Shown: positions 1-9,910, counted from the first letter of the stretch. The stretch: DNA of 64,000 nucleotides from Aliidiomarina indica (GCF_015354615.1 NZ_JACAVQ010000001.1:434001-498000), one strand, 5' to 3'. Numbers and translations are program-made. The notes: generated by a model from the letters alone, not told the origin.

Positions 1-253
1 AGAAGGTTACGTTCGTGCATCTGATATCTCTCGTGATCGTGTTGAAGACGCATCTACTGTACTAAATGTTGGCGACAGCATTGAAGCTCGGTACATGGGA
101 ATCGACCGCAAGAATCGCGTAATCAGCCTGTCTATCAAAGCGAAAGACGAAGCTGAAGAGAAAGCGGCAATGGAAAGTGTTAACGCAACTGAAGACAATG
201 CGTTTAGTAGCGCAATGGCAGAAGCGTTCAAAGCAGCAAAAACTGACGATTAA
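1..253 (+). CDS. rpsA: 30S ribosomal protein S1, C-terminal end (partial)
   Basis: The window opens inside this gene; 83 residues remain, read from base 2 to the TAA at 251-253. The visible part is the end of an S1/OB-fold repeat ([10 protein letters not shown], then [15 protein letters not shown]) followed by an alanine/glutamate-rich tail, as in ribosomal protein S1, which holds mRNA on the small ribosomal subunit. The ihfB gene follows 45 bp later, the same order as rpsA-ihfB in E. coli, which supports the call. The start and the earlier S1 repeats lie outside the window. Confidence 0.93.
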   Translation, partial: EGYVRASDISRDRVEDASTVLNVGDSIEARYMGIDRKNRVISLSIKAKDEAEEKAAMESVNATEDNAFSSAMAEAFKAAKTDD

Positions 254-298
254 TCATCGCCAAAAATTGGCTGCTTTGTGAATCATTAAGGATCTGTT

Positions 299-589
299 AT
301 GACGAAGTCTGAACTGATTGAGATTTTGATTGCGAAGCAGCCTGAGCTGCAGCCTAAAGATGTGGAGCGCGGTGTTCGGGAGATTCTCGAAGTCATGGTT
401 CACGCTTTGGCCGATGGAGACCGCATTGAAATTCGTGGATTTGGAAGTTTTTCACTTCATTTCCGCAGACCTCGGGTTGGCCGTAATCCTAAAACCGGCG
501 AGCAAGTGGATTTGGGGGGCAAGTATGTTCCCCATTTCAAACCGGGAAAAGCGTTGCGGGAACGAGTCAACGAATCAATTCAAGGTTAG
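299..589 (+). CDS. ihfB: Integration host factor beta subunit
   Basis: A 96-residue HU/IHF-family DNA-bending protein that pairs with IHF-alpha. Visible family features are the N-terminal MTKSELIE helix, the [10 protein letters not shown] beta segment, the arm-tip signature GRNPKTGE (about residues 61-68) and the closing [16 protein letters not shown], the beta-subunit version. The ATG is preceded by AAGGA at 288-292 with 6-nt spacing. Length matches E. coli IhfB (94 aa). It lies directly behind rpsA and ends before a strong intrinsic terminator. Confidence 0.96.
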   Translation: MTKSELIEILIAKQPELQPKDVERGVREILEVMVHALADGDRIEIRGFGSFSLHFRRPRVGRNPKTGEQVDLGGKYVPHFKPGKALRERVNESIQG

Positions 590-616
590 CCGTTGTCGGT
601 TAGACGTAATTTCAAA

Positions 617-647
617 AAGGCATGCTATAATGGCGTGCCTTTTTTAT
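617..647 (+). terminator. Intrinsic terminator after ihfB
   Basis: A 9-bp stem (617-625 with 633-641, one G-U pair) encloses a 7-base loop and runs into a T-rich tract to 647. It separates ihfB from lapAB. Confidence 0.75.
626..631 (+). promoter_or_regulatory. Perfect -10 hexamer TATAAT in the terminator loop, candidate lapA promoter
   Basis: TATAAT occupies the loop of the ihfB terminator, 41 bp upstream of the lapA start. No convincing -35 box is seen 16-18 bp upstream. If used, the transcript would start in or just after the 3' arm of the hairpin, giving lapAB its own promoter. This is inference from position and consensus only. Confidence 0.4.
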
Positions 648-672
648 TTGCAGCGCCGTTCAGGGATTTGCT

Positions 673-933
673 ATGGCTCGTGTAATCTTAATTTTGATAC
701 CTATTATACTGTTGTTTTTATTGGCATTTGTGATTGGTAAACATAATGCGCAAGAGGTGTCTTTAAATCTGCTCGTGGTCGAACGTACCTTTTCTGTTGC
801 GAGTATATTGGGCGTGACACTCGCCATTGGTTTTGTGCTTGGTTTACTTACAGTGTCGCTCGGATATTGGCGGCTCAAATGGCAAGTTCGTCGGCTCAAA
901 AAAGCATTAGTTAAATCTGCTGGAGCCAAATAG
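673..933 (+). CDS. lapA: LapA (YciS) inner-membrane protein of lipopolysaccharide assembly
   Basis: An 86-residue protein of the LapA/DUF1049 family. Two hydrophobic helices (about residues 3-21 and 45-66) flank a short segment containing the family-typical GKHNAQEVSLNLL. A basic cytoplasmic tail (RLKWQVRRLKKAL) follows. In E. coli LapA works with LapB in controlling LpxC turnover and LPS assembly. It is followed after 3 bp by lapB, so the two are surely cotranscribed. The ATG gives the normal length of the family. Confidence 0.9.
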   Translation: MARVILILIPIILLFLLAFVIGKHNAQEVSLNLLVVERTFSVASILGVTLAIGFVLGLLTVSLGYWRLKWQVRRLKKALVKSAGAK

Positions 934-936
934 CAC

Positions 937-2094
937 ATGCTTGAACTGCTGTTTCTGCTATTGCCGGTCGCTGCTGCCTATGGCTGGTTCATGGGCAGAA
1001 ACAGTGTTCGCGTTGAGCAGCGCAAAGAGCAGGAAGAATTCTCCCGTAACTATGTTACTGGTATCAATTTGTTGCTCTCAGAGCAGAGCGACAAAGCAGT
1101 CGATCTCTTTATCGATATGCTTGATATTGATAGTGAAACTATTGAAACGCACTGGACGCTCGGAAAACTATTTCGCCGCCGTGGGGAAGTAGAGCGGGCC
1201 ATTCGCATCCATCAGAATTTAATCTCCCGTCCTTCACTATCCGAACAAGAACGCCATCACGCAATGTTTGAGTTAGGCCAAGATTATTTGTCTGCCGGCT
1301 TATATGATCGTGCAGAAAAAATGTTTTCGGAATTGCAGCAACATTCGAGTTATCAAGCAGAGAGTTTAACTAATTTGTTATCGCTCTATGAGGCCACCCA
1401 TGAATGGGATAAAGCCATTTGGGTTGCATTAAAACTCTCCAAACAAGATAAATCTGTTTTGCCTATTGTTGCCCAACTCTATTGTGAATTGGCCGATGCA
1501 CAAGGTGATGCCCAAGCTACCTTAAAGTTCTATGAAAAAGCACTGAAGCACGACAAAGGCTGCATTCGTGCGCGCTTGTCGTTAGGCCGCTGGTGGTTAG
1601 GTGAGAAGAAAGCGAAGAAAGCGTTAGCCTATTTGTTGCCAATTGCCGACGCAGACCCCGATTTTATACCCGAAGTTCTGCCATTATTACGCACCGCCTA
1701 CGATGATTTAGATGATCAAGAAGGCTTGGTGAGTTTTCTGCATGATATTGTGATGGAGAAGCCCTGTGCGAGCGCCGTCGTGATGCTTGCCGATATCATC
1801 GCTAAACGCAATGACAGGGAAGCTGCGGAACAGTTTATGATGGTTGCGCTACAGAAAAATCCAACCATGCGCGCCTTTCATAAACTTATTGAATTTAATG
1901 TCGCATCAGCCGATTCAGGTAAAGCCAAAAAGAGCCTGCATATGTTGGCCACCATGGTCTCTGAGCAACTAAAGCAGCGTTCACGGTATCGCTGCAGGCA
2001 CTGCGGATTTTCTGGTCAAACTTTGTATTGGCACTGCCCATCTTGTAAATCCTGGGGAACCATTAAACCAACGCGAGGACTCGACGGCGAATGA
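937..2094 (+). CDS. lapB: LapB (YciM) tetratricopeptide protein regulating LPS synthesis
   Basis: A 385-residue protein with an N-terminal membrane anchor (about 1-19), a long run of TPR-like helical repeats (about 45-330) and a C-terminal rubredoxin-like zinc knuckle made of CRHC and CPSC around residues 356-371, ending in WGTIKP. This is the full architecture of E. coli LapB (389 aa), an adaptor that promotes FtsH degradation of LpxC. The first residues ([20 protein letters not shown]) match the family. Its last codons overlap pyrF by 4 bp (ATGA). Confidence 0.95.
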   Translation: MLELLFLLLPVAAAYGWFMGRNSVRVEQRKEQEEFSRNYVTGINLLLSEQSDKAVDLFIDMLDIDSETIETHWTLGKLFRRRGEVERAIRIHQNLISRPSLSEQERHHAMFELGQDYLSAGLYDRAEKMFSELQQHSSYQAESLTNLLSLYEATHEWDKAIWVALKLSKQDKSVLPIVAQLYCELADAQGDAQATLKFYEKALKHDKGCIRARLSLGRWWLGEKKAKKALAYLLPIADADPDFIPEVLPLLRTAYDDLDDQEGLVSFLHDIVMEKPCASAVVMLADIIAKRNDREAAEQFMMVALQKNPTMRAFHKLIEFNVASADSGKAKKSLHMLATMVSEQLKQRSRYRCRHCGFSGQTLYWHCPSCKSWGTIKPTRGLDGE

Positions 2095-2798
2095 GAGAAA
2101 AACGAATCATATTAGCACTTGATTTTGATAACGTTCCCGATGCACTCAATTGTGTCTCAACCATTAATCCAGAAGAGTGTCGACTGAAAGTCGGCAAAGA
2201 GCTATTCACAGTCGCGGGCCCAGACTTTATTCGGGATCTGCACCGGCGCGGGTTTGAGGTGTTCCTTGATCTGAAGTTTCACGATATTCCCCATACCGTG
2301 GCAAAAGCGGTGAAAGCAGCGGCGGAACTCGGGGTTTGGATGGTGAATGTGCATGCAAGCGGCGGCAAGGCCATGTTAGACGCGGCCAAGGCTGCATTAA
2401 GTCCTTATGGCGATAAAGCGCCTAAGCTTATTGCGGTAACCGTATTAACCAGCATGGATAATGACACACTTGCCAGTTTGGGCATTGAGCGTAGTTTGAA
2501 TGAGCACGTATTGGCCCTGGCTGAATTGGCCAAAGAGAGCGGACTTGACGGTGTTGTATGTTCAGCACGTGAAGCATTGATGTTAAAAGCCGCATTGGGT
2601 GATGACTTTCTGTTAGTGACTCCGGGAATTCGTCCGGCAGGTAGTGACAGTCATGATCAGCATCGGGTGATGACGCCTAGCGCTGCAATTGAAGCGGGTG
2701 TGGATTATCTCGTGATGGGGCGACCCATTCGCGAGAGCGCAACACCAAATGACATGCTTTCCGCAATTAACCACGAAATATCCCAAGTTCTATCCTAG
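2091..2798 (+). CDS. pyrF: Orotidine 5'-phosphate decarboxylase
   Basis: A 235-residue TIM-barrel enzyme that decarboxylates OMP to UMP, the last step of de novo pyrimidine synthesis. The N-terminal ALDFDN, the catalytic D-x-K-x-x-D segment [10 protein letters not shown] (about 58-67), VTPGIRP and the phosphate-binding VMGRPI near the end are all present. The start overlaps the lapB stop by 4 bp, so it is translationally coupled. The lapAB-pyrF order is also that of E. coli. Confidence 0.96.
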   Translation: MREKRIILALDFDNVPDALNCVSTINPEECRLKVGKELFTVAGPDFIRDLHRRGFEVFLDLKFHDIPHTVAKAVKAAAELGVWMVNVHASGGKAMLDAAKAALSPYGDKAPKLIAVTVLTSMDNDTLASLGIERSLNEHVLALAELAKESGLDGVVCSAREALMLKAALGDDFLLVTPGIRPAGSDSHDQHRVMTPSAAIEAGVDYLVMGRPIRESATPNDMLSAINHEISQVLS

Positions 2799-2828
2799 CC
2801 TCCTAGAAATCCCTCCATATATACTAAG

Positions 2829-2855
2829 AGAACGTAGCACGGAATGCTGCGTTCT
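2829..2855. other. Strong stem-loop between pyrF and the comEA-like gene
   Basis: An 11-bp inverted repeat (2829-2839 with 2845-2855, one G-U pair) with a 5-base loop. No clear T tract follows on either strand, so it is either a weak terminator for pyrF or a structured leader of the next gene, whose ATG lies 20 bp downstream. Confidence 0.5.
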
Positions 2856-2874
2856 AACTTAAGAGGGATTACCT

Positions 2875-3216
2875 ATGCACTATCAAAAACGTGTTTTATC
2901 AATTGTGTTTACGGCACTGATTGCGTCTTCATCGCTACACATGATGTCGGCATCCGCAAGTACAGTGGCATACACTTCTATGTTGCCCCATACGCAAGTA
3001 CTGAACAACGAAGCCCAACAAGAAACGGTGAACATTAATCGCGCGAGTGTGGAAGAGCTCGCGGCAAAGCTGCGCGGTGTGGGTTTGGCGCGTGCACGAG
3101 CGATCATTGAACTGCGGGAAACATTGGGTGGGTTTACCGACATTGATCAGCTACTACAGGTACGTGGCTTAGGCATTAAAGTTCTGAACGAAAACCGAGA
3201 GCGCATTATTCTTTAA
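2875..3216 (+). CDS. ComEA-like helix-hairpin-helix DNA-binding protein, probably exported
   Basis: A 113-residue protein. Residues 1-28 form a signal peptide-like segment (basic MHYQKR, hydrophobic core, then ASAS), followed by a short linker and a ComEA helix-hairpin-helix domain starting VNINRASVEEL (about 50) with two HhH units (LRGVGLARARAIIELR and LLQVRGLGIKVL). Such proteins bind DNA in the periplasm during natural transformation, but short stand-alone versions are common in species not known to be competent. It sits alone between a hairpin and a bidirectional terminator. An AAGAGGGAT ribosome site precedes the ATG. Confidence 0.85.
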   Translation: MHYQKRVLSIVFTALIASSSLHMMSASASTVAYTSMLPHTQVLNNEAQQETVNINRASVEELAAKLRGVGLARARAIIELRETLGGFTDIDQLLQVRGLGIKVLNENRERIIL

Positions 3217-3234
3217 GTGTAATAGCCAAATAAA

Positions 3235-3273
3235 AACGCCGGCTTATCTAAATAAACCGGCGTTCTGTTTTTG
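3235..3273. terminator. Bidirectional terminator between comEA-like gene and rne
   Basis: A perfect 8-bp stem (3235-3242 with 3257-3264) with A-rich sequence before and a T tract after, placed between two convergent genes. Confidence 0.8.
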
Positions 3274-3307
3274 CTAGGCAATAAAGGCGTTTGTTTTCTA
3301 CATGCGC

Positions 3308-6300
3308 TTAATCAGCTTGGCAGCGCGTCATCTCTGAGGTTGCCGAGTTGACTGCTCCTGAAATACCCGACGCTCGCCCAGAGTGGGTTACTGCCGGCCG
3401 TTCTGATTCATTGCGACCACTTGGAAACTGAACATCGGTAGCAACGGGTACCGCTGGGGCCTTAGTCATAGCAGCGCTTGCCCGCAATATTTGCGCAGGT
3501 TTCGCTACTGGCTTAGCGACAGGCTTATCAACTACAGAGCTTACAGGCTCTGGGGAAGTTGACTCACTCTCAGCCTTTGCCACTGGCTGTTCAGCGTCTG
3601 CTGTTGTGCTTGCCACTTCTTCTTGTGGTTGCACCTGCGCAGGCTTGGTTTCGGCTGCGTCTGCTGTTTCTGTTGGCTCAGTCACCGCTGAGGTTTCTTC
3701 AGCTTGTGCATCCACATCAGCATTCGTATCAGCCACAGTTTTTGCAACAGCATCAGGGTTCACATCGACATCAGCTTTCGCATCGGTTTCAGTGGCAGAT
3801 TCAGCTTCAACAACTGCATCAGTGTCGGCTTGCTCAGCCTCAGCTTTTTTCTTGGCAGGGCGGCCACGTTTTGGCTTTTCAGCATCTACGGGCGCTTCTA
3901 CTGACTCTGCCTGATCCGAACTCTCATCAGGTACCGCTGCTTGGGCGCTATTCTCTGATTTTGCGTCCGCCGTTGTCGTATCTTCTGAAGCTGAAGCTAC
4001 TTCGGTCTGTCCATCGTCTTTCTTTTCAGACTTACGACGTGTGCGACGACGTGGTTTCTTCTCAGTGGTGGCTTCTGTTGCCGCTACTTCAGCACTTTCT
4101 TGTTCTGCGGCAGTGTTTTCGTCACCATTAGACTGCACCACATCCTGCTTAGCGGTTTCTTGTGGTGCCTGTTCTGTGGACATCGAATCCGCAGCATTAC
4201 TTTGCTCTGCAGCGACCTGCGTCGAATCTGTGTCATCTTTGGCGGTGCTAGTATCGGTTGTCTTCGGTTCTACGCTTGCCGGCGCAGCCCCTTTACCGAG
4301 TCGAACACTTTTTTCCAACTGACGGCGTTCACGACGCTCACGGGGAGGTTGTCCGCTTTCGGCCTGGGCCGAAGACTTCTCTTCTTCCTGCGCGGCAGCG
4401 GCTTGATTCTCGTTCACTTTCGCGGCTTGCTCGTTTTGTGAGCGGCCTCCGCGACGTCGACGATTACGGCGTGGACGATTTTCGCTCGAGCGCTCGCCTG
4501 ATTTCTGATCTTGTTTGTCTTGCTGCTCACGATTATCGACTGGTTTTTCAGCCTGCTCAGCAGCTTTAACGTTGCGATCGTCTTGCTGACCGCGTCCTGA
4601 GCGCTGACTACCACCGCGACGATTGCGATTTCCATTACCACGACGACGGCGGTCATCACGACCCGCTTGGCCTTGACGGGCAGGCTTCTTATCTTCTTTT
4701 TTCTCGCTCGTATCTTCGTCACTCGATACCAAGGCAGATAACCATTTACCTAACTTGGCAAACAAACCTGGACCTTTAGGTTCGCTTTGCTTCTGCGGGG
4801 CAGGGGCAGCGACGGGAGCGGGCGCAGGCGCATTGAGCGACTTTAACGCAGGCTCGTCGGCCATTTTTTCTTTTGGCGCTGCGAATTCAATATCTTTTAT
4901 CTCTGCGGCTTGAATGAGACGGTAGCTTTGAATATCAGCAATTTCGTCTTTGCGCAGGCGCGCCACATCAAAATGCGGTGTTTCTAAATGCTGATTTGGT
5001 ATAACTAAAACAATCACACCATTACGCTGTTCAATTGTGCGTAACGCTGCCCGCTTTTCGTTCAGCAAGTAGGTGGCCACTGTCACAGGGACCTGAGCAT
5101 TTACTTGTGCAGTGTTGTCCTTGAGCGCTTCTTCTTCGATCAAACGCAACACAGATAATGATAATGACTCGTCGCTGCGGATGGTGCCTTGCCCATCACA
5201 GCGCGGGCACACATGATTTGCAGACTCGCCGAGAGAAGGACGGAGTCGTTGCCGCGACATTTCTAGAAGGCCAAACCGAGAAATACGCGCCGTTTGCACG
5301 CGCGCGCGGTCTTGCTTAAGCGCTTCACGTAAGCGGTTCTCTACTTCACGCTGATGCTTAGGCGGGGTCATATCGATAAAGTCGATAACAATCAGGCCAC
5401 CAACATCACGCAAGCGTAATTGGCGCGCGATTTCATCCGCTGCTTCTAAGTTCGTTTGTAGCGCTGTCTCTTCGATATCGCCGCCTTTTGTTGCTTTGGC
5501 AGAGTTAATATCGATGGAGGTCAGGGCTTCAGTTGGGTCGATAACAATAGAACCGCCTGAAGGCAAACGAACTTCACGCTGGAATGCAGATTCAATTTGG
5601 CTTTCAATTTGGTAATGGCTAAATAAAGGAATGTCACCTTTATACAGCTTTACCCGACTCATAAAGTCTGGACGCACAACTTTAATATGTTCACGGGATT
5701 GCTCAAAGATACTCTCGTCATCGATAAGAATCTCGCCGATATCGCGTCGCAGGTAATCTCGAATTGCGCGGAAGATAACATTTGATTCTTGGTGAACGAG
5801 GAATGGAGCAGGGCGCGTGGAAGACACTTGCTCAATCGCTGTCCAGTGGTGCATTAAGACGTTTAAGTCCCAAGCCAACTCTTCTGCTGATTTGCCTACG
5901 CCCGCGGTACGCACGATTAAACCCATGCCTTCAGGCACTTCCAACGTTGACAGGGCATCTTTTAATTGGGTGCGCTCGTCGCCTTCGATACGGCGTGAAA
6001 TTCCGCCAGCCCGAGGGTTGTTGGGCATCAAAACAAGATAACTGCCTGCAAGGGAAATAAAGGTGGTTAGCGCTGCGCCTTTCTGGCCACGCTCTTCTTT
6101 ATCGACCTGAACAATTACTTCCTGACCTTCTTTGACAACATCACGAATATTCGGACGGCCATCGAATTTGTAGTTTTTAGGGAAGTAAGTGCGGGCAATT
6201 TCTTTTAACGGAAGGAAGCCATGACGCTCTGCGCCATAGTCAACAAAAGCAGCTTCTAAGCTAGGCTCAACGCGGGTAATTTTACCCTTGTAAATGTTTG

Positions 6301-6415
6301 ATTTCTTTTGTTCGTGACCTGGGCTTTCGATATCCAAGTCGAATAATTTCTGACCATCCACCAGCGCAACGCGGAGCTCTTCCTGTTGCGTGGCATTTAT
6401 TAGCATTCTTTTCAT
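3308..6415 (-). CDS. rne: Ribonuclease E, scaffold of the RNA degradosome
   Basis: A 1035-residue protein. The N-terminal catalytic half (1-about 520) has the S1 domain from residue 40, the DNase I-like region with metal-binding Asp302 (SIDINSAKA) and Asp345 (IVIDFID), and the zinc-link CPRC at 403-406. All fall within one residue of E. coli RNase E. The C-terminal half is low complexity: an Arg-rich RNA-binding stretch (about 560-690), long acidic Ala/Glu/Asp/Thr runs, an AT-hook-like RGRP at 850-853, and near 979-987 ASAAMTKAP, resembling the polynucleotide phosphorylase-binding segment of the E. coli enzyme. It initiates mRNA decay and rRNA/tRNA processing at the inner membrane. A long structured leader precedes it. 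Confidence 0.96.
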   Translation of the reverse strand: MKRMLINATQQEELRVALVDGQKLFDLDIESPGHEQKKSNIYKGKITRVEPSLEAAFVDYGAERHGFLPLKEIARTYFPKNYKFDGRPNIRDVVKEGQEVIVQVDKEERGQKGAALTTFISLAGSYLVLMPNNPRAGGISRRIEGDERTQLKDALSTLEVPEGMGLIVRTAGVGKSAEELAWDLNVLMHHWTAIEQVSSTRPAPFLVHQESNVIFRAIRDYLRRDIGEILIDDESIFEQSREHIKVVRPDFMSRVKLYKGDIPLFSHYQIESQIESAFQREVRLPSGGSIVIDPTEALTSIDINSAKATKGGDIEETALQTNLEAADEIARQLRLRDVGGLIVIDFIDMTPPKHQREVENRLREALKQDRARVQTARISRFGLLEMSRQRLRPSLGESANHVCPRCDGQGTIRSDESLSLSVLRLIEEEALKDNTAQVNAQVPVTVATYLLNEKRAALRTIEQRNGVIVLVIPNQHLETPHFDVARLRKDEIADIQSYRLIQAAEIKDIEFAAPKEKMADEPALKSLNAPAPAPVAAPAPQKQSEPKGPGLFAKLGKWLSALVSSDEDTSEKKEDKKPARQGQAGRDDRRRRGNGNRNRRGGSQRSGRGQQDDRNVKAAEQAEKPVDNREQQDKQDQKSGERSSENRPRRNRRRRGGRSQNEQAAKVNENQAAAAQEEEKSSAQAESGQPPRERRERRQLEKSVRLGKGAAPASVEPKTTDTSTAKDDTDSTQVAAEQSNAADSMSTEQAPQETAKQDVVQSNGDENTAAEQESAEVAATEATTEKKPRRRTRRKSEKKDDGQTEVASASEDTTTADAKSENSAQAAVPDESSDQAESVEAPVDAEKPKRGRPAKKKAEAEQADTDAVVEAESATETDAKADVDVNPDAVAKTVADTNADVDAQAEETSAVTEPTETADAAETKPAQVQPQEEVASTTADAEQPVAKAESESTSPEPVSSVVDKPVAKPVAKPAQILRASAAMTKAPAVPVATDVQFPSGRNESERPAVTHSGRASGISGAVNSATSEMTRCQAD

Positions 6416-6880
6416 AGATTGTGACTCATACGTTTAAAAGGTACGAAATCACAACACTGTACCGCTGTTAACGGTCCTGTTCCGTTGCACAGTCTGTCGT
6501 CTGGCACCGTATCGTTGGGTGGTGCGCTCTCTTCTGTTGTACGACAAAGCCAATGCTTTTTAATGTTTACTGTACTTATCTTTTACCGTAGTGATTCACT
6601 GGAATCCGCTACGAAGTTACCCGTATCACTTCCGTGACCGATCGCGGTGACGGTGGTTACGTGTAACAATAAATTTCTTACATGCCGAAACAGGCGTTCA
6701 CTACATCTTTCAGTGTTGTGCGTTCGAGAAAAATTCATCGAGAAAAAATATTTATATCAGACCTATCGAGTCCGACATCGTATTGTCGCATTTACCACGA
6801 CGTCTGACAAGCGGCATTTGTCGCGTACAGCGTTGAGAGACCGTGCGTTCCTCCAGCCGCCATGATAAAATACAGCCTTT
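6416..6880 (-). promoter_or_regulatory. Hairpin-rich 5' leader of rne (autoregulatory UTR candidate)
   Basis: This 500-bp gap between rne and rluC holds no credible gene. Reading towards rne, it contains at least four inverted repeats: 6632-6639/6646-6653 (7 of 8 pairs, 6-base loop), 6504-6508/6521-6525, 6470-6474/6482-6486 and 6440-6444/6459-6463. In E. coli the rne 5' UTR is long and carries hairpins through which RNase E cleaves its own mRNA. The position and structure here suggest the same feedback. The hairpins are seen; the function and the exact transcript start are inferred. Confidence 0.6.
6863..6871 (+). promoter_or_regulatory. Extended -10 promoter candidate for rluC
   Basis: TG-A-TAAAAT fits an extended -10 element, 44 bp before the rluC ATG. 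The -35 region is poor, as is usual for extended -10 promoters. Confidence 0.45.
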
Positions 6881-6915
6881 AATTCATCTTGCACATAGGC
6901 CGTAACCTTTCCCTT

Positions 6916-7890
6916 ATGAGTGATTCACAACCACAAGTTCGCTTTCATCAAATCAGTGCTGATGAAGCGGGGCAACGCATTGACAATTTCCTCCTGAGTC
7001 AGCTCAAAGGTGTGCCGAAGAGCATGATTTATCGGATTGTGCGTAAAGGTGAAGTGCGCGTTAATAAAAAGCGAATTAAGCCGGAGTATCGTCTGTGCGA
7101 AGGTGATGATGTTCGTATCCCGCCTGTCCGTGTTGCTGAAAAACAAGCCTTACCCAATCCCAAGCTGGACAAAATTGCGGGTTTAGAACATGCGATTATC
7201 TACGAGGATGACGCCATGTTAGTGGTTAATAAGCCCGCTGGAATGGCGGTTCATGGAGGGAGTGGCTTAAATTATGGTCTTATCGAAGGATTGCGTGCAT
7301 TGCGACCGCAAGCAAAGTTCCTTGAGTTAGTGCATCGTTTAGATCGGGATACCTCAGGATTGCTTATGGTTGCAAAGAAGCGCTCTGCACTGCGCGCCTT
7401 GCACGAACAGTTGCGCGATAAAGACATGGATAAAACCTATGTCGCGTTGGTGTTCGGATCCTGGCCGGGTAAGATAAAGAAAGTGGATCAACCGCTGCAA
7501 AAGAACACCCTGCAATCGGGCGAGCGGTTAGTACGAACCGATTCAGACGGAAAAGCGTCGTTAACACGATTTAAGGTGCGCGAACGTTACCCAGACAGTG
7601 CTATTTCAGCCACATTAGTAGAGGCTTCGCCCGTAACAGGGCGAACGCATCAAATCAGAGTGCATACGCAATGTGTGGGTCATCCTATCGCGATGGATAG
7701 CAAGTATGGTGTACGAGGCTTTGATGAGCAGTTAAAAAGCCTAGGTTTAGATCGATTATTCCTCCACGCGGAACGCCTCTCGATTAGGCATCCGATAAGC
7801 GGGGAATCAATGCAATTTCATGCCCCCTTAGATAACAGCCTGCAGCAGGTGATCTTAAAGCTGCGTAAAGGTGTAAAACAGCCAACGTAA
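6916..7890 (+). CDS. rluC: 23S rRNA pseudouridine(955/2504/2580) synthase
   Basis: A 324-residue RluA-family enzyme. An N-terminal S4 RNA-binding domain (about 20-75, QRIDNFLLSQL to RVNKKRIKPEYRL) is followed by the catalytic domain with the Asp motif HRLDRDTSGLL (about 141-151) and the GRTHQIRVH motif. In E. coli RluC modifies three uridines in 23S rRNA. The reading frame is open further upstream to a TTG, but the ATG used here gives the usual MSD-type N-terminus. It is divergent from rne, as in many gammaproteobacteria, and probably cotranscribed with the phosphatase gene after it. Confidence 0.93.
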   Translation: MSDSQPQVRFHQISADEAGQRIDNFLLSQLKGVPKSMIYRIVRKGEVRVNKKRIKPEYRLCEGDDVRIPPVRVAEKQALPNPKLDKIAGLEHAIIYEDDAMLVVNKPAGMAVHGGSGLNYGLIEGLRALRPQAKFLELVHRLDRDTSGLLMVAKKRSALRALHEQLRDKDMDKTYVALVFGSWPGKIKKVDQPLQKNTLQSGERLVRTDSDGKASLTRFKVRERYPDSAISATLVEASPVTGRTHQIRVHTQCVGHPIAMDSKYGVRGFDEQLKSLGLDRLFLHAERLSIRHPISGESMQFHAPLDNSLQQVILKLRKGVKQPT

Positions 7891-7928
7891 ACGTATGGCT
7901 ATTACTAATAACAAAGGACACCGACTTC

Positions 7929-8609
7929 ATGCAGCATGATCCTCGCTTTACACTCTTAGTATTCGATTGGGATGGCACCTTAATGGATTCGGTGCCACGC
8001 ATTGTGTCGTGCATGCAGAAGATGGCTCAGCAAACGGGCTTGCCGGTGCCCGCTGAGTCAGCGGTAAAAGATATTATCGGTTTAAGTTTGTGGGTGGCGC
8101 TAGAGCGCTTGTTTGACTGTCACGATGCGGTTGAACAACAGAAGCTTATCGCAGTGTATCGTGAGCTTTATGTCCACACCGATGCCACGCCATCGCCATT
8201 ATTTGAGGGCGTCGAAGAGGTTCTCGCGGATCTGCATAGCCAAGGCTATCAGATGGCAGTGGCAACAGGAAAAGCGCGCCAAGGTTTAGAGCGAGCGTGG
8301 CGGGAAACCAATACTGGGCATTATTTTATTGCCTCTCGTTGTGCCGATGAAGCAGAGTCAAAGCCACACCCTCAGATGCTCCAAGATATTCTCGCGAGCA
8401 CGAAAATCTCACCTCAGCGCGCAGTAATGATTGGCGATTCGCGTTACGATCTGCAAATGGCAAACAATGCAGGCATGGCTTCGGTAGGCGTGCTCTGCGG
8501 CGTTCACGATGCAGCGCGGTTGCAACAAGAATCGCCACTCGCGCTATTATCCCATGTTCAGGAATTGCCGGAGTTGCTCACTCAAGCACCAAAGCGAGCG
8601 TTAGGGTAA
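7929..8609 (+). CDS. HAD-superfamily phosphatase (phosphoglycolate phosphatase-like)
   Basis: A 226-residue HAD subfamily IA hydrolase. Motif [11 protein letters not shown] (about 12-21) carries the nucleophilic Asp, motif II is the VATGKAR region (about 110), and motif III/IV is SKPHPQM followed by [11 protein letters not shown] (about 173-183). The cap domain lies between residues 20 and 95. It resembles Gph, but the true substrate cannot be told from sequence. The rluC-HAD order is common, and an AAAGGA ribosome site precedes the ATG. Its 3' end overlaps the convergent maf gene by 9 bp. Confidence 0.85.
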   Translation: MQHDPRFTLLVFDWDGTLMDSVPRIVSCMQKMAQQTGLPVPAESAVKDIIGLSLWVALERLFDCHDAVEQQKLIAVYRELYVHTDATPSPLFEGVEEVLADLHSQGYQMAVATGKARQGLERAWRETNTGHYFIASRCADEAESKPHPQMLQDILASTKISPQRAVMIGDSRYDLQMANNAGMASVGVLCGVHDAARLQQESPLALLSHVQELPELLTQAPKRALG

Positions 8610-9182
8610 CAAGGTGCCGTGTCGTGCCAGCAAATCAATGAGTCGAATAAGGGGTAAGCCGATTAAAGCATTTGGATCATCGCCTTGCATACGGGCGAAT
8701 AAGGTAATTCCCAAACCTTCACTCTTAAAGCTACCCGCACAATTGAGCGGTTGTTCTTTATCAATATAACGCTCAATTTGCTCGTCGCTTAACTGGCGAA
8801 AGTAAACAGAAAAGGGTTCGACACAAGAAAAGCAGCTTCCCGTTTTTGAGTTCAGGACAGCCAACCCCGTATAAAAAGTAACTTTCTTGCCTCGGCATTC
8901 TTGCAGTTGTGCGATGGCCCGCTCGCGGGTGTGGGGTTTGCCAAGAATCCGGCCTTCGTTTACCGCAACCTGATCCGAGCCAATAATAAGGTGCGCGGGG
9001 TAATCCTTTATTAAGGCGCTGGCTTTTTGTATCGCCAAACGCTCCACCAATGCTTGTGCGCACTCGCCCTCGATTGGGCTTTCATCAATATCCGGCGCGC
9101 CATGAGAAAATTCTAGGTCAAGTCGTGCGAGCAGTTCGCGCCGATAGGGAGAACTTGAAGCGAGTACAATTGGCAACGTCAT
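8601..9182 (-). CDS. maf: Maf/YceF nucleotide pyrophosphatase (7-methyl-GTP type)
   Basis: A 193-residue Maf protein. The signature [12 protein letters not shown] is at residues 6-17, DIDESP lies near 36, and the catalytic segment [10 protein letters not shown] is near 70. E. coli YceF, at the same place beside yceD-rpmF-plsX, hydrolyses m7GTP and so cleans the nucleotide pool. The frame has an upstream ATG three codons earlier, but the chosen ATG has a GAGGA site at normal spacing and gives the E. coli length (194 aa). Confidence 0.9.
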   Translation of the reverse strand: MTLPIVLASSSPYRRELLARLDLEFSHGAPDIDESPIEGECAQALVERLAIQKASALIKDYPAHLIIGSDQVAVNEGRILGKPHTRERAIAQLQECRGKKVTFYTGLAVLNSKTGSCFSCVEPFSVYFRQLSDEQIERYIDKEQPLNCAGSFKSEGLGITLFARMQGDDPNALIGLPLIRLIDLLARHGTLLP

Positions 9183-9218
9183 TTTGTGCATTCCTCTCGT
9201 GTGCAGTCGATAACTATA

Positions 9219-9227
9219 TGGTAAACT
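9219..9227 (+). promoter_or_regulatory. Extended -10 promoter candidate for the yceD-rpmF-plsX-fab cluster
   Basis: TG-G-TAAACT lies about 145 bp upstream of the yceD ATG in the maf/yceD divergent gap. It would drive the fatty-acid cluster. There is no strong -35 box. Confidence 0.4.
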
Positions 9228-9370
9228 AGGGGTCTGTGGCTATTTTGACACAAAGAACGATACATTCAGTGTAGGGTTCTGGCAAAACTGGTGAGAAATT
9301 CGTGAAAACAGAGGTTTGCACGCGAAATTTCTTTGACTATCCACCTTTCAACCATTATCATTCGCGCGCT

Positions 9371-9889
9371 ATGCAAAAGGTTCGTATACCGCTTTCGGTT
9401 GACCCAGTACGAAATTCAGGTAAACGGCTTTCTTTTGATGGAGTTATCCCATCTAAGAATTTGCCACGTTTTAATGAAGTACTGGCATCACCCTGTTCAG
9501 ACGTAGAGGTCACGCTAACGTTTGATACAGATGAGCAAAAGATTCACTATTTTCGTGGTCAAGCGAGAGCAAGCGTCGAGCTATCTTGCCAACGGTGTGG
9601 TGAATCCATGCCTTGGGAGTTAGAGACTGAGTTTCAGTATGCACCGATAACACGGCGACAAACCGCCGATGACTTACCGGAGCATTACGAGGCAGCTGCG
9701 TTAAATGAGCTAGGAGAGGTGCTGCTCCATCCCCTAGTTGAAGACGAGCTGCTGGTCGCATTGCCACTTGTGGCGAAGCATACCGAGCAGGACTGTGCGA
9801 TTAAGAGTGACGCAATGAGCTGGGGCGAGCTTCCAAAGGAAGCAGAAAAGCCAAATCCATTCGCTGTGTTACAAAAGCTTAAGAAATAA
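9371..9889 (+). CDS. yceD: YceD (DUF177) 23S rRNA accumulation protein
   Basis: A 172-residue DUF177 protein with the typical start MQKVRIPLSVDPVR and a pair of cysteines (CQRCGE, about 77-82) in the middle. E. coli YceD (173 aa) is needed for normal 23S rRNA levels and sits upstream of rpmF, as here. The frame extends upstream to a GTG at 9302, but the chosen ATG matches the family N-terminus exactly. The rpmF gene starts 21 bp downstream. Confidence 0.92.
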   Translation: MQKVRIPLSVDPVRNSGKRLSFDGVIPSKNLPRFNEVLASPCSDVEVTLTFDTDEQKIHYFRGQARASVELSCQRCGESMPWELETEFQYAPITRRQTADDLPEHYEAAALNELGEVLLHPLVEDELLVALPLVAKHTEQDCAIKSDAMSWGELPKEAEKPNPFAVLQKLKK

Positions 9890-9910
9890 ACGATTCAGGA
9901 GACGAGTCAA

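Noticed and set aside
3559-4722. Several long open frames opposite or out of frame with the rne tail
   Set aside because: They are shadows of the low-complexity Ala/Glu/Thr-rich coding sequence of RNase E and have repetitive composition.
6647-6865. 72-residue open frame in the rne-rluC gap
   Set aside because: Composition is unlike the neighbouring proteins, there is no ribosome site, and it lies in the hairpin-rich rne leader.
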